From a virus: a stretch of 28,243 bases of DNA. Every line of letters starts with the position of its first letter. Position 1 is the first letter of the stretch. The stretch covers positions 1 through 28,243 of IMG/VR virus record IMGVR_UViG_3300025030_000358; one strand, given 5' to 3'. Under the pieces are notes generated by a model. The model was not told where the DNA came from and searched no databases. It saw only the letters and a list, made by a program, of their open reading frames with translations. A program made the translations under genes and the position numbers. Positions 11,101-18,009 of the stretch are shown piece by piece.

Positions 11101-14100
11101 TATTAAAGAGCTTGGATATAAAACGAACGAAATAGGAGAGATTAAAGGAGGAATGAGCGCGGACGCCAAATACAATATTCAAAATCAGTTTAATGACCCC
11201 AAACATTCGCTAAAAATATTGATAGGAAGCGAAACAATGAAAGAGGGAATGGACTTGCACGAAAATACTACGGAATTATATCATCTATTCTTGCCGTGGA
11301 ATCCCACTGACATTTTGCAAGTGGAAGGACGATTGTGGCGACAGGGCAATGTTTGGAAAAATGTCCGAGTGCATTATCCTTTGATTGAAAACAGTGTTGA
11401 TCAGTTTTTGTTTCAAAAACTGGAAACAAAAGAAAAACGAATCAAAAATGTCTGGAGTTACACCGGCAATGAAATTGAAGTCGGTGATATAAATTTTGAA
11501 GAATTGAAACTGGACTTGATAACAGATCCGGTTATGAGAGTTGACGCTGAAAGGAAAATTGTCAAAGCCACTGAACAAGGGCGACTTGAAACAATGAAAG
11601 CGGAGTTGTCTTTTATGACTAGGGTGAATAAGGGAGTGGAAGAAACAAAAAGCGAAATTGAGTCCGTCGAAAAAGACTTGAAAGAGGGAAAGGAAGGGTA
11701 TTGGTATGAACAAGCCAAAAAACAATTACCAAAACTAAAAAAGAAACTTATAAAAGCCGAAGAAAAACTTAAGGGAATTGATGTGGTGGAATTGAATAAT
11801 AGAATCAAAGAAAAAGAAACTGAAATAAAAAAACAAGAAGAAATGGTGGAAAAAATTGACACTGATTTTGAAAACAAAAGGAAAGAAGCTGAAAACAAGA
11901 GGGTTGAAATAATTGTCAAACAAAATGATTATGACTTGCATGTTTCTGAAATTGCCAACGAAAATAAGGATTTTTATACAAGAGAAATAGAACAAAACAG
12001 GCAAGACGAATCAATTGGAAGCGGCGCTGTGGGGGCTTCCATTGGAGCTTTCGCGGAAAACACGCCGATTGAATTTGGCGGTATGGACAAAATCAAGCCT
12101 GTGGAGTTCCCGGAATTGGTGCAATTAGCCAAAGACTTGACGGGACAAACGCCGTCGTTGAAAAAATTCAGACGGGCATTGGGCAGATTCTATTCTATTC
12201 AAAAAGGAAAAATTAAACTTCATCCGGATTTATTTAAAAGAGAAAATTCCAGTCAACTAGCTAAGGTTTTTGCCCACGAAATAGGCCATTTGATTGATTA
12301 TTTACCGAGTCAAACCTTAAAAAGAGGCCACTTGCTGAACCGGCTTTTGACTTTGCGCAAATTTATGAAAGAAAAATATGGCGACTTAAAAATCACAAAC
12401 AGCCAAATAAGAAAAGAATTGACGACAGTAAGTCATTATTGGCGGCCAATGCCGGAAGTGGCCAGTCCGAGTTATCTTGCCTATCGCAAAAGTTCCAAAG
12501 AATTATATGCCGATGCTTTGTCTTTATTGCTTAATTCTCCCGGAACACTAGAGAGAATGGCTCCAACTTTTTATGAAACATTTTTCCAATTTTTAGATGA
12601 AAAGCCGGAAGTGAAGAGTAGTTATTTTGAATTGCAGGCCGTTTTAAACGGCACGCGCCAAACCTTGATTGAATTAAGACGGACTGGCGTTAAGAAAATG
12701 TTTGATGAGGGGGATTATAAGGCGGCCGAACTGCAAAGATTAAAAAATGATGAAAAGAAAAAAAGGGAAAGCAATCTGCTTTTTAAATTAAAATTTGAAT
12801 TATTGGAAAAAAGTCAGGCCGTCCGAGATAAGGTTGCTCAACTTAAAAAGCGAGGAGTGCATATCAACGACGATGAAAACCCTGTTTTTTTTCTTGAAGA
12901 AAAAAATTATCTCGGCGGGAAAATTAAAGCCATACTGGAAACAAAATTTCAAACTATTTACGATGAGTTGGCCCAAAAAGACATTTCTTGGAACGATTTC
13001 GGCGAGGTTTTGTTTTATGAGCGTATTTTGGCTGGGGATAGAACGGAATTGGCCAACCCTCGCGGTTTGACTCCGGAAGCCGTCCTTGAGTCATATAACG
13101 ACCTTAAAAAGCAAATGGGCGAAAACTGGCCGTTTGTGTTGCAAAAAATGGATGAATTTAGAAAAAGACTAAAAGAGGTGGCCACGGAAGCCTACAATGC
13201 CGGTTTATACACGCCGGAATTATATGAGCGCATGCAAGAAAATCCTAAATATGTGACATTTCAAGTTATCGAGCATTTAGAAAACGGGATGAGTTCAAAG
13301 GTTCATCATCAAGTGGGAACACTTAAAGACATTACCAATCCGGCCAGCGCTTCTTTGCTTAAGATGGTGGAAACAATCAAGGCTATCGAACGCAACAAGG
13401 TTAACCGGTCTATCGTGGAACTTTTGAAAAAAAACTTTTCCAATGAAATCAAAGACGCCAAGGTGGTTTATGACGGCAAAGGAATGAGAGCTGTTCCATC
13501 AAGACATCAGTATGAAGAAATGCTGATTGTTATGGAAAAGGGGAAAGCTAAAGGATATTATGTTGATGATTATATTCAAAAATCCGTTAGTTATAATACT
13601 ATCGGACAAAACAGCGCTGTTTTAGGAGCAATTAAATTGTCCAATCGTGCGTGGTTCAGACCTGCTTTTATTACTTTCAACATGGGTTTTCAGTCTTTTA
13701 ATGCCATAAGAGATTTTTTAAGATTTTGGAAAAACACTCCCAAACTATCTTTCTTTCGGGCAATAAAGCGTTATGGACAGGCGGCGCGAGTAGCCAAAAT
13801 CAGAGCTTTCGGCTTACCCCAAAATCCAACCGCTTCAGATTTGGAAGCGCAAAAAATAATCCAAAACTTGGAATATGATCAAGTGTTCTCTATCAAATTT
13901 AGTGATTTTATTTTAGGCGAGCAGGTGGAGGATACTCAGATTCAGCATTTAATGTCTACTTTTGATATTGGTCTAAAAGAAAAAAGACATATTCCGGCTA
14001 TAAGTTCAATTTTGAATTTTATTAAAAATACGGGCGATTTGATTGAAACACTGCCAAAGGTGGCTGGGTATTATGAATTGCGCGACGGGGGAAAATTAAC

Positions 14101-15292
14101 CAAAGAACAAAAAAGTTTTCTGCGCCGCAAAATCGGTTCGCCAGACTTTTTGGCTGGCGGGCATTTAAAGCCAGTCACCAATGAATTGTTTCTTTTTTCC
14201 AACGCCATTTTGCAAGGCATAAGATCTGACATTGAAACAGCGATTGACCCCCAAACTAGAAGCGGTTATTGGTGGAAAACAGCCGCTCTTAATTTTTTAC
14301 CCAAAGCCATAATGTATGCCATTTTAATGGGATTGATGGGCGACGATTATCGCAAGATGATGGAAGAAGCCAGTGAATATGATAAAACCAATTACATCGT
14401 TATCCCTTTGGGTAGGACCAATGGCAAAACAGTTTATCTAAGATTTCCGCAAGATGAAATGGGTAGGGTGCTGGGCGGTTTGTTTTGGAAAATGCTTAAA
14501 ATCACCAGATCGAGCCAATTTGCCTTAAGCGATTTTACGGATATTATCAGCTATACTGGCGGACAACTACCTAGCCTTGCTCCTGTTTTTGAAGTAACGG
14601 GAAGTTCGTATCAATTTCTTTCTGGGAAAAATCCTTATGATACATTCCGCGGGGAATCTGTTTTAACCGATGACGAATATCGCGCCGGAGGGCTTTATGC
14701 TTTAAAACCATTTTTAAAATGGCAATGGAATCAGCTCGGCGGTGGTATTTTTGTGAGATTTAGTGTTCATGACGGTGTGCCCAAAGAAGCCGGACTGGGC
14801 GAGAAAATTTTAAGCTATCCGATAGTAAGCAACATCGCCGGGCGGTTTATCCGCATTTCCGATTTTGGCCGGACGGAAATGTTTCAAAAAACCATTAAGG
14901 GTGTCCAAAAAGAAGAATCTCGCGAGAGGCTAAAAGAGCGCGCTATAATTAATAAATACATAGACCAGTATCAAGAAGCCGACTCGAAAAACGAAGACAT
15001 ACCAAAACTCATAAAAGAGGCCACCAAAGAAGTGTTTAAGGGTCAGATCAAAACAGTTTCTGAGGTCAAAGGATTTCAAAAAAGATTTGAAATATCGCTA
15101 ATAAGAGGCCAAAGCGACGCCAATATCAATGCCTTAATCAATAAAACAATAGACGAACAAATGGCCTTATTAAAACAAATGAAAGAACAAATGGACAAAG
15201 AAGGTTTCAACGAAATATTTATTTTCGCGCAAAAACACAACATTATCAGTAAAAACACGGCTCAAAAATTCTTTGAGATGCAGAAAAAATGA
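5150..15292 (+). CDS. Giant polyvalent protein: methyltransferase, SF2 helicase, metallopeptidase
   Basis: 3380 residues. Residues 207-245 are Gly-rich and hydrophobic (SVAGGILGGPAGAGIGG) and may insert in a membrane. About 385-730 is Lys/Glu low complexity. An N6-adenine methyltransferase follows: lead-in YTGAGG, motif I EPSVGIG (1055-1061), catalytic NPPYG (1124-1128). An SNF2-like SF2 helicase has Walker A DVGVGKT (1585-1591), DEVH (1733-1736), SAT (1788-1790) and motif VI QVEGRLWRQG (2057-2066). A coiled coil spans about 2160-2270. A gluzincin-type peptidase has HEIGH (2376-2380) with likely third ligand E2451 in KELYADA. The C-terminal 900 residues contain FNAIRDF (N2851), which recalls large polyvalent protein-associated domains. 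Methyltransferase plus SF2 helicase is the DarB antirestriction plan; location among virion genes suggests packaging and ejection with the DNA. That role is inferred. Stop overlaps the next ATG. Confidence 0.9.
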   Translation: MANVFDKYLEEKPISQDNLFERYLPVEEKKTIPPTEVKKEERVFELITAPEKEPFKDTFLKKLGRIVVPKSLEIRLGLRESTMAEDMMSQEDARLSYYRQKDFEKRYQKEIKEDPQIPKEYKEPESVVGQIAEGIKYGYRATVIPAIGYMAEATGQQAGSQRMIKWGSEFGDKATINLLKHPELFRPKEIETFFGGGYKHPSFYGRIIGETIPFIVSTIGMSVAGGILGGPAGAGIGGYASVYALEKGNAYKSMLDNGIAPDKAAVASDIYGVIASAIENSFGISPVKIGQRVFSQNAKMIAVKSFKEYLAKELPRLSITTLKTALTEGSEELAQSFSEKVITKWMDENTEVFTKDMLEEFVAGFVGSIPFGAAEIRKPNIVKMTEGGDIIKEEEKPIKALELQKMAEKEIEEKKAIVPEKKELIEEKPREKELPEIKAIESEEIIKEIPEKIQDMASEDWTENYAPKYEEIYNKAADIQKQIKEVGAKEKPPLQIKLDEFNSQLGKMEDEFIKKWQESAEKEVEKPKEVVTPEKEEKAPEIAKEVAKKGIVEEKKLKKGEKAFEIILDNGEKISVVFEPDSFPGVNHFEFKTEGVNAISETGYLSSFINKEEMKNLSPEEAALKLGNALAKQEEIERPKREKQRKKLGLPKTEQQLAAEKKEKETKEEKFEIEIEAEKPEEVAKEEINVEKKSTELYGKTFDKLTRKQRLNVIKETKQPYFINDLAKAIKLFATPAFAKNQFEMKGEFLYDGLNKHIFTDTFQMIIKKEPADKILNDILEKTKKREIEKITKFDIPYAQAEKQINEKITQAREDYKGKFPDYEKIIPEVIGEEIVLVGITSDPVEMFVFNIGDKQLALNPDYLAHMVKNLPGAKITVVSPQEPIRFSENGKIVGLLMPIRLEKDILIEKPKTGKIKIYGKGTQNNGRDIAKGGLPNVAEMVQEKSADPGRPSKERGGEVAPRRHSERVSVIGERPATRVSNQEIEDLIKSKDTFSDEEKELLRQYTGAGGLERQGAEGRGLLDEYYTPKVAVKLVWDLVKEYTNVNKENINILEPSVGIGSFLEFTPKTASIEAFEINPISAKIASVLYPEAGIENAPFETLFVTDRGGKKTITPVYDITIGNPPYGEHRGKYKGLGEEPGISKYETYFIKRALDVTKEGGIVAFVLPSSILRGFQTLSGKKEIAKIGDLIDARRLPNSTFAYTDIGTDILVFKKSLAKNDFDISVRLAFLSNDSYFEQHKEKILGVEKERRGRFGIEKYVEGQLPEAQDFEKELPEDKKDIIVDEPIGDKFIEEDEQKVPLNVEDGNVELGEGMANVDEKTKKEANSKVVIVSDKKDKTISFNSGLTAKDIVLWKETTATGELTEKGIELASAEEKNLYGGKWFNNFNYFQGNIYEKMDQLEREKNKISNEQYQKQKRGLEEILPKPQTIENIIVLPTSDFAREMNFKDGETLIDKFKEYIKDLHYDAFESSSSWEITGYINGSSVTGSDKIMNMEIRRRRRKIGDKLMKKFLNEELNEAEKTEFEDKFNRSFNNYIRPDYTKVPLLAPINSTFKGKKLNVKPIQIEGAGFLTNKGLGLLAYDVGVGKTLTSILAINEVLKRGWAKKPLLIVPNGVYQKWIKEIKDLIPGVKINSLANLGGKFKGDLASLEIEDGSLSIVTYDGLTKLGFTEETYQELLLDLKDVMTGVNTTKRGEAKEEEKIAEAIGRAARETRGDRFFEDLGFDHITIDEVHNFKNIFSGAKVQERNNEFKSVRGSSSIRGIKAYIMAQYVLKKNNNRNVFGLSATPFSRSPLEIYSILSLFAKRKLEQLGIKNVNDFMTMFMKLEPKPQVKADRTVQVEDVIESFHNLQQMQKLISEYIDFRTGEEAGIKRPSKIKRTIILSPTATQLDYLDLAQGLYDDKDAGGAIVSITEQQNITLSPYLSRYNQKKPTYKEFVEDSPKIRFTMEAIKQIKKDNPKSNQIIYMPRGVEFYFLLKEYLIKELGYKTNEIGEIKGGMSADAKYNIQNQFNDPKHSLKILIGSETMKEGMDLHENTTELYHLFLPWNPTDILQVEGRLWRQGNVWKNVRVHYPLIENSVDQFLFQKLETKEKRIKNVWSYTGNEIEVGDINFEELKLDLITDPVMRVDAERKIVKATEQGRLETMKAELSFMTRVNKGVEETKSEIESVEKDLKEGKEGYWYEQAKKQLPKLKKKLIKAEEKLKGIDVVELNNRIKEKETEIKKQEEMVEKIDTDFENKRKEAENKRVEIIVKQNDYDLHVSEIANENKDFYTREIEQNRQDESIGSGAVGASIGAFAENTPIEFGGMDKIKPVEFPELVQLAKDLTGQTPSLKKFRRALGRFYSIQKGKIKLHPDLFKRENSSQLAKVFAHEIGHLIDYLPSQTLKRGHLLNRLLTLRKFMKEKYGDLKITNSQIRKELTTVSHYWRPMPEVASPSYLAYRKSSKELYADALSLLLNSPGTLERMAPTFYETFFQFLDEKPEVKSSYFELQAVLNGTRQTLIELRRTGVKKMFDEGDYKAAELQRLKNDEKKKRESNLLFKLKFELLEKSQAVRDKVAQLKKRGVHINDDENPVFFLEEKNYLGGKIKAILETKFQTIYDELAQKDISWNDFGEVLFYERILAGDRTELANPRGLTPEAVLESYNDLKKQMGENWPFVLQKMDEFRKRLKEVATEAYNAGLYTPELYERMQENPKYVTFQVIEHLENGMSSKVHHQVGTLKDITNPASASLLKMVETIKAIERNKVNRSIVELLKKNFSNEIKDAKVVYDGKGMRAVPSRHQYEEMLIVMEKGKAKGYYVDDYIQKSVSYNTIGQNSAVLGAIKLSNRAWFRPAFITFNMGFQSFNAIRDFLRFWKNTPKLSFFRAIKRYGQAARVAKIRAFGLPQNPTASDLEAQKIIQNLEYDQVFSIKFSDFILGEQVEDTQIQHLMSTFDIGLKEKRHIPAISSILNFIKNTGDLIETLPKVAGYYELRDGGKLTKEQKSFLRRKIGSPDFLAGGHLKPVTNELFLFSNAILQGIRSDIETAIDPQTRSGYWWKTAALNFLPKAIMYAILMGLMGDDYRKMMEEASEYDKTNYIVIPLGRTNGKTVYLRFPQDEMGRVLGGLFWKMLKITRSSQFALSDFTDIISYTGGQLPSLAPVFEVTGSSYQFLSGKNPYDTFRGESVLTDDEYRAGGLYALKPFLKWQWNQLGGGIFVRFSVHDGVPKEAGLGEKILSYPIVSNIAGRFIRISDFGRTEMFQKTIKGVQKEESRERLKERAIINKYIDQYQEADSKNEDIPKLIKEATKEVFKGQIKTVSEVKGFQKRFEISLIRGQSDANINALINKTIDEQMALLKQMKEQMDKEGFNEIFIFAQKHNIISKNTAQKFFEMQKK
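7959..8090 (+). CDS. Possible overprinted small ORF inside the giant gene
   Basis: An ORF in a different frame (+1 relative to the giant gene) encodes 43 residues from ATG 7959, or 61 from ATG 7905. ATG 7959 has AAAGGAGG at 7943-7950, eight bases upstream, the best Shine-Dalgarno match I noticed in the window. The product starts MLLRWFKRNPQTLEDQ, includes VAEKWHQGD and ends SLESDLQQG: a normal-looking, likely helical sequence. In the same bases the giant protein has an odd Arg/Pro/Gly-rich linker (for example PSKERGGEVAPRRHSER) that uses CGT and CGA Arg codons, and local GC rises. This suggests selection in the second frame. It could also be a recently inserted linker. No function proposed. 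Confidence 0.35.
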   Translation: MLLRWFKRNPQTLEDQVKSVAEKWHQGDIASACQSLESDLQQG

Positions 15293-15774
15293 ATAAGATA
15301 TATCAAACAGGAAAAAAATATATAGGACAAGACATGTCAAAAAAAGAAGACGAGTATGGTTGCGCCGAAGCGGTGAATGAGATTGTCCGTTTGGCTATCG
15401 GACAAGAAGCCGGAGGAGGATTGTCCACAACTAAAATGTATCAGTCATTGATAATGGACAAACGATTTAGGCAGTTTGCAGAGCCGGAAAAAGGCGATGT
15501 TATCATTTCTCCTACGGGTTATGGACGAGGTATCGGACATGTAGGCATAATATCGGACAACAATAAAATTATGTCCAATAACAGCCTTAACAGCAAGTGG
15601 GACGAACATTTAGATCTTGATATTTGGAAAAAAAGATATTTTACCTTTCCTGTTGCTTTTTTCCGGTATATAATCAAAGAGGAAGAAATATTGGAACAAA
15701 AGAAAATTAGTCTTTTAGAGAAAATAGTCGCGCTCTATAAGCAAATTATAAACTTAATTTTGAACAATGGATAA
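15289..15774 (+). CDS. NlpC/P60-type endolysin
   Basis: A 161-residue protein with the layout of a papain-like NlpC/P60 or CHAP peptidase. The likely nucleophile is C25 in EYGCAEAVN at the start of a helix. The likely catalytic His is H84 in GRGIGHVGII, preceded by the typical GDVIISPTG strand (69-77). A polar residue in SNNS (96-99) may complete the site. These enzymes cut peptide bonds in cell-wall peptidoglycan. The C-terminal 30 residues are hydrophobic and charged in turn and may help membrane contact. The ATG overlaps the stop of the giant gene (ATGA). A holin-like ORF overlaps its end, so lysis is the likely job. A virion-associated murein hydrolase is the alternative. Confidence 0.75.
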   Translation: MNKIYQTGKKYIGQDMSKKEDEYGCAEAVNEIVRLAIGQEAGGGLSTTKMYQSLIMDKRFRQFAEPEKGDVIISPTGYGRGIGHVGIISDNNKIMSNNSLNSKWDEHLDLDIWKKRYFTFPVAFFRYIIKEEEILEQKKISLLEKIVALYKQIINLILNNG

Positions 15775-15943
15775 AAAAAATATTTTCAAGTCGTGGACAA
15801 TTTGGTTCGGATTGCTTCAAATTTTACTCGGCGGAGTGGGAATGATGAGTGGTTTAATGGGAAGTTCTGAATCATTAGGGTTGATAACATTGGGAATGAC
15901 TACGGTTGGTTTAAGGGTGAAAACAGACAAGCCTGTTTTATAA
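15767..15943 (+). CDS. Holin-like small membrane protein
   Basis: A 58-residue ORF overlaps the endolysin end by eight bases in another frame. It starts MDKKNIFKSWTIWFGLLQ and has two hydrophobic stretches, about residues 10-29 and 36-50, with GG and GM pairs, then a basic tail (LRVKTDKPVL). Small proteins of this type (short basic N-terminus, two segments, tail of the form GLRxKT) are common beside phage lysins. A holin would open the inner membrane to release the lysin. The terminator 12 bases after its TAA closes the operon. The position and shape are seen in the sequence; the holin function is inferred. Confidence 0.65.
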   Translation: MDKKNIFKSWTIWFGLLQILLGGVGMMSGLMGSSESLGLITLGMTTVGLRVKTDKPVL

Positions 15944-15954
15944 ATTATAAACCC

Positions 15955-15986
15955 AAAAAACCGGCAATTTTATTGGCCGGTTTTTT
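15955..15986 (+). terminator. Rho-independent terminator after the lysis genes
   Basis: AAAAAACCGGC pairs perfectly with GCCGGTTTTTT (11 bp) around a 10-base AT-rich loop, and the 3' arm ends in six T. It lies 12 bases after the holin-like stop and would end the late transcript. The A-run on the other side would also let it stop transcription from the opposite direction. Confidence 0.88.
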
Positions 15987-15998
15987 GTTTGAAAAAAG

Positions 15999-16007
15999 TT
16001 ATCCACA
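15999..16007 (+). promoter_or_regulatory. DnaA-box match
   Basis: TTATCCACA matches the DnaA consensus TTATNCACA exactly. It is a single copy just after the terminator and beside about 85 bases of very AT-rich sequence (16011-16095). It may bind host DnaA as part of an origin or as a regulator of the promoter next to it. One 9-base match is weak evidence alone. Confidence 0.4.
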
Positions 16008-16014
16008 GGGTTAT

Positions 16015-16042
16015 TTGCAAACAAATTTAATTGACTTATAAT
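16015..16042 (+). promoter_or_regulatory. Candidate promoter for the recombination/replication operon
   Basis: TTGCAA (16015-16020) and a perfect TATAAT (16037-16042) are 16 bases apart. It follows the late terminator and precedes the small membrane ORF and ERF gene, where a new transcript is expected. The predicted start is near 16049. The -35 is only a partial match. Confidence 0.5.
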
Positions 16043-16094
16043 TTAAACATTAAATAAAAGTCGAAAAAAAATTACAAAAAAATAATTACCAAAT

Positions 16095-16208
16095 ATGGAT
16101 TACCAAAAATTATCGCGCGTATTATGGGGACTCCTGCTCGTGTCGATGGGAGTGAACCTTTACGCGTTTTTTTTATTCAATAAAATCATCAATTCATTAC
16201 TGCAATGA
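16095..16208 (+). CDS. 37-residue single-span membrane protein
   Basis: The ORF runs from ATG 16095 to a TGA at 16206-16208 that overlaps the ATG of the ERF gene (ATGA). It encodes 37 residues starting MDYQKLSRVLWG, with one hydrophobic span (about residues 9-28, LLLVSMGVNLYAFFLF) and the short polar tail NKIINSLLQ. It is the first ORF after the candidate promoter and appears translationally coupled to ERF. There is no Shine-Dalgarno site. The codon pattern and tight overlap argue that it is translated; the function is unknown. It could serve mainly to deliver ribosomes to the ERF start. Confidence 0.55.
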   Translation: MDYQKLSRVLWGLLLVSMGVNLYAFFLFNKIINSLLQ

Positions 16209-17134
16209 CAAACAAAAAAACAAGCGTTGCCATCGTGGCAACGCCGGGAGTAACCAATCAATCAAACACCCATTCTTTGATTGGTCCGGAAGCGTTGATT
16301 GCCCAAGCCATAGACAGAGGGGTATCAGTGGAAACCATGGAGCGATTACTGGCAATGAGAAACCAGCTCAAAGCGGAAGCGGCCAAGGAAGCGTTTGACA
16401 ATGACATGGTTTTACTTCAAGGGGAAATGCCAACAATTAAAAAAACAAAAGAAGTAAGAACAAAAATGGGGAAAAAAGCGTATTCTTACGCTCCCATTGA
16501 ATCTATAGTTGAACAAACCAAGACCATCATCCAAAAATATGGGTTTAGTTATATTGTCAAAACCGAAATGATCAAAGACGAAAAAAGCAAGATTACCGGA
16601 GTTAAATCAACTTGCTCGGTCAAGCACAAATTGGGTCATTCCGAAGAAAGTCCGATGGAGGTGCCACTGGGCAACAAGACCGACATTATGAGTGATTCGC
16701 AGGTAGTGGCCGCCGCCTCCACCTTTGCCAAGCGTTATGCTTTCTGTAATGCCTTTGGAATAATGACGAGCGATGAAGATACCGATGCCGCCGACGGAGC
16801 CGCTCCACCCAAAGACAAACTCGTTCCAGATGAAAGTTTAAGTCGTTACGAGAAAGCGTTGCGAGCCATTTCTTTAAGTAAAGATACTGGGTATTTGATC
16901 GATTCAGACGGGAAAATAATGGCGGGAAAAGTATATAGCGAAGATGAAAAAAAGAAATTACATACCGCAATAGAAAAAAGAGTGAATGAATTGGATAATG
17001 GCGCGCCACAGGAATTTCTTTGCCAAGGAGAAGGGTGCACCAATCCCATTACCAAAGCAGAGGCAGAATATTCACAAAAGATTTTTAAGAAAAACCTATG
17101 TCGAAATTGTCAGAAATTAAATGCAAAAAAATAA
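16205..17134 (+). CDS. erf: ERF-family single-strand DNA annealing recombinase
   Basis: A 309-residue protein. Residues about 25-200 match the ERF superfamily pattern: an N-terminal helical part (MERLLAMRNQLKAEAAKEAF), then GEMPTIKKTKEV, KKAYSYAPIESIVEQTKTII, a beta core with VKHKLGHSEE, and the conserved QVVAAASTFAKRYAFCNAFG with the acidic SDEDTDAAD end. ERF proteins anneal complementary single strands in phage recombination and genome circularisation. The C-terminus carries C273-x4-C278 and C299-x2-C302, which would form a small zinc ribbon not found in the core family. The gene overlaps the membrane ORF upstream and is followed three bases later by a RecB-like nuclease, a natural partner for making single strands. 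Confidence 0.9.
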   Translation: MTNKKTSVAIVATPGVTNQSNTHSLIGPEALIAQAIDRGVSVETMERLLAMRNQLKAEAAKEAFDNDMVLLQGEMPTIKKTKEVRTKMGKKAYSYAPIESIVEQTKTIIQKYGFSYIVKTEMIKDEKSKITGVKSTCSVKHKLGHSEESPMEVPLGNKTDIMSDSQVVAAASTFAKRYAFCNAFGIMTSDEDTDAADGAAPPKDKLVPDESLSRYEKALRAISLSKDTGYLIDSDGKIMAGKVYSEDEKKKLHTAIEKRVNELDNGAPQEFLCQGEGCTNPITKAEAEYSQKIFKKNLCRNCQKLNAKK

Positions 17135-17137
17135 TTT

Positions 17138-17968
17138 ATGAACGAAAAAGAAATTTACGGAGGCTCAATCAAAGTTAAATTAGCCGGCGAGCATATTTAT
17201 TACATCGCTAAAAAGGGAATTGACGGCCAATGGGGAAAATGGGAAAGAATAACCGGTGTTACCACTATTGGCGGAATTAAAGACAAATCCGGTCCGCTTA
17301 AATATTGGGTAGCCAAGATAATGGCGCGGTTCCTCCACGAAATTTTGGAAAAAGAAGAACGAGGAATAACGAAATACGATATTGATGAAGCCAAGAAAAT
17401 CCACACGCAAAGACTTAAGGAAGCCGGAGGGTTTGGAACCAAAATTCACGATTGGTGCGAAAATTATACAAAAGGACTTAATCCAGCAATGCCAGAAGAA
17501 AAAAATGTCATTGTTGGAGTTAATGGTTTTCTTGATTGGCTCAACAGCTCAAAAGCCAAAATAACAGAAAGTGAGACTATAGTTTACTCCAAGAAGTATG
17601 ATTTTAGCGGTAAGATTGACGCGGTAGCGATGATTAAGGGCAAAAGATACCTTATTGACTACAAAACAGGCACAGGCCTCTACAACGACGTTTTATTGCA
17701 AACGGCGGCCTATGCCAAATCTTACGAAGAAATGACCGGCAATAAAATTCATGGCCGATGGGCAATCCGCATTGAAAAAAGGGATGAGGATGAATTCCGT
17801 TCCGATATGGATGAGAAGGGCGCGCCCAATATGGAATATTTGCCGTTCGAGGCTGTGTATCTTGATGAGGACAAAGAACAGATAGATTCGGATTATAGGG
17901 CATTTTTAGCTTTCTGGGAAGGCTTTAAATGGAACAAAAAAACTGGAGACTTTTTCAAAAAAGTCTAG
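17138..17968 (+). CDS. PD-(D/E)XK nuclease, RecB/Cas4-like
   Basis: A 276-residue protein with the ordered motifs of a PD-(D/E)XK nuclease: E146 in SETIVYS, D161 in GKIDAVA, D174-x-K176 in LIDYKTG and Q in LLQTAAYA. The N-terminal 130 residues are helical and contain FGTKIHDWCE, the usual early His helix of RecB-type phage nucleases. No 4-Cys iron-sulfur cluster is visible, so it is closer to RecB/lambda-exonuclease-like phage proteins than to true Cas4. With ERF just upstream, the pair looks like a two-part exonuclease-annealase recombination system. It ends in TAG; in-frame reading beyond this codon gives seven more residues and ends at a TAA overlapping ATG 17992. Confidence 0.87.
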   Translation: MNEKEIYGGSIKVKLAGEHIYYIAKKGIDGQWGKWERITGVTTIGGIKDKSGPLKYWVAKIMARFLHEILEKEERGITKYDIDEAKKIHTQRLKEAGGFGTKIHDWCENYTKGLNPAMPEEKNVIVGVNGFLDWLNSSKAKITESETIVYSKKYDFSGKIDAVAMIKGKRYLIDYKTGTGLYNDVLLQTAAYAKSYEEMTGNKIHGRWAIRIEKRDEDEFRSDMDEKGAPNMEYLPFEAVYLDEDKEQIDSDYRAFLAFWEGFKWNKKTGDFFKKV

Positions 17969-18009
17969 AACAATAAAGGTCGCACTTATTAATGTTTTTT
18001 ACACACAAA

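Noticed and set aside
11285-12004. Minus-strand ORFs of up to 153 codons opposite the coiled-coil region of the giant gene
   Set aside because: Same shadow effect from Lys/Glu codons; sequences are low-complexity Phe/Ser/Ile.
12795-13070. + strand alternate-frame ORF inside the giant gene (91 codons)
   Set aside because: No start signal and no protein-like pattern; the main frame keeps normal codon use.
17382-17564. + strand alternate-frame ORF inside the RecB-like nuclease
   Set aside because: Main frame carries all nuclease motifs and the alternate product is Lys-rich noise.
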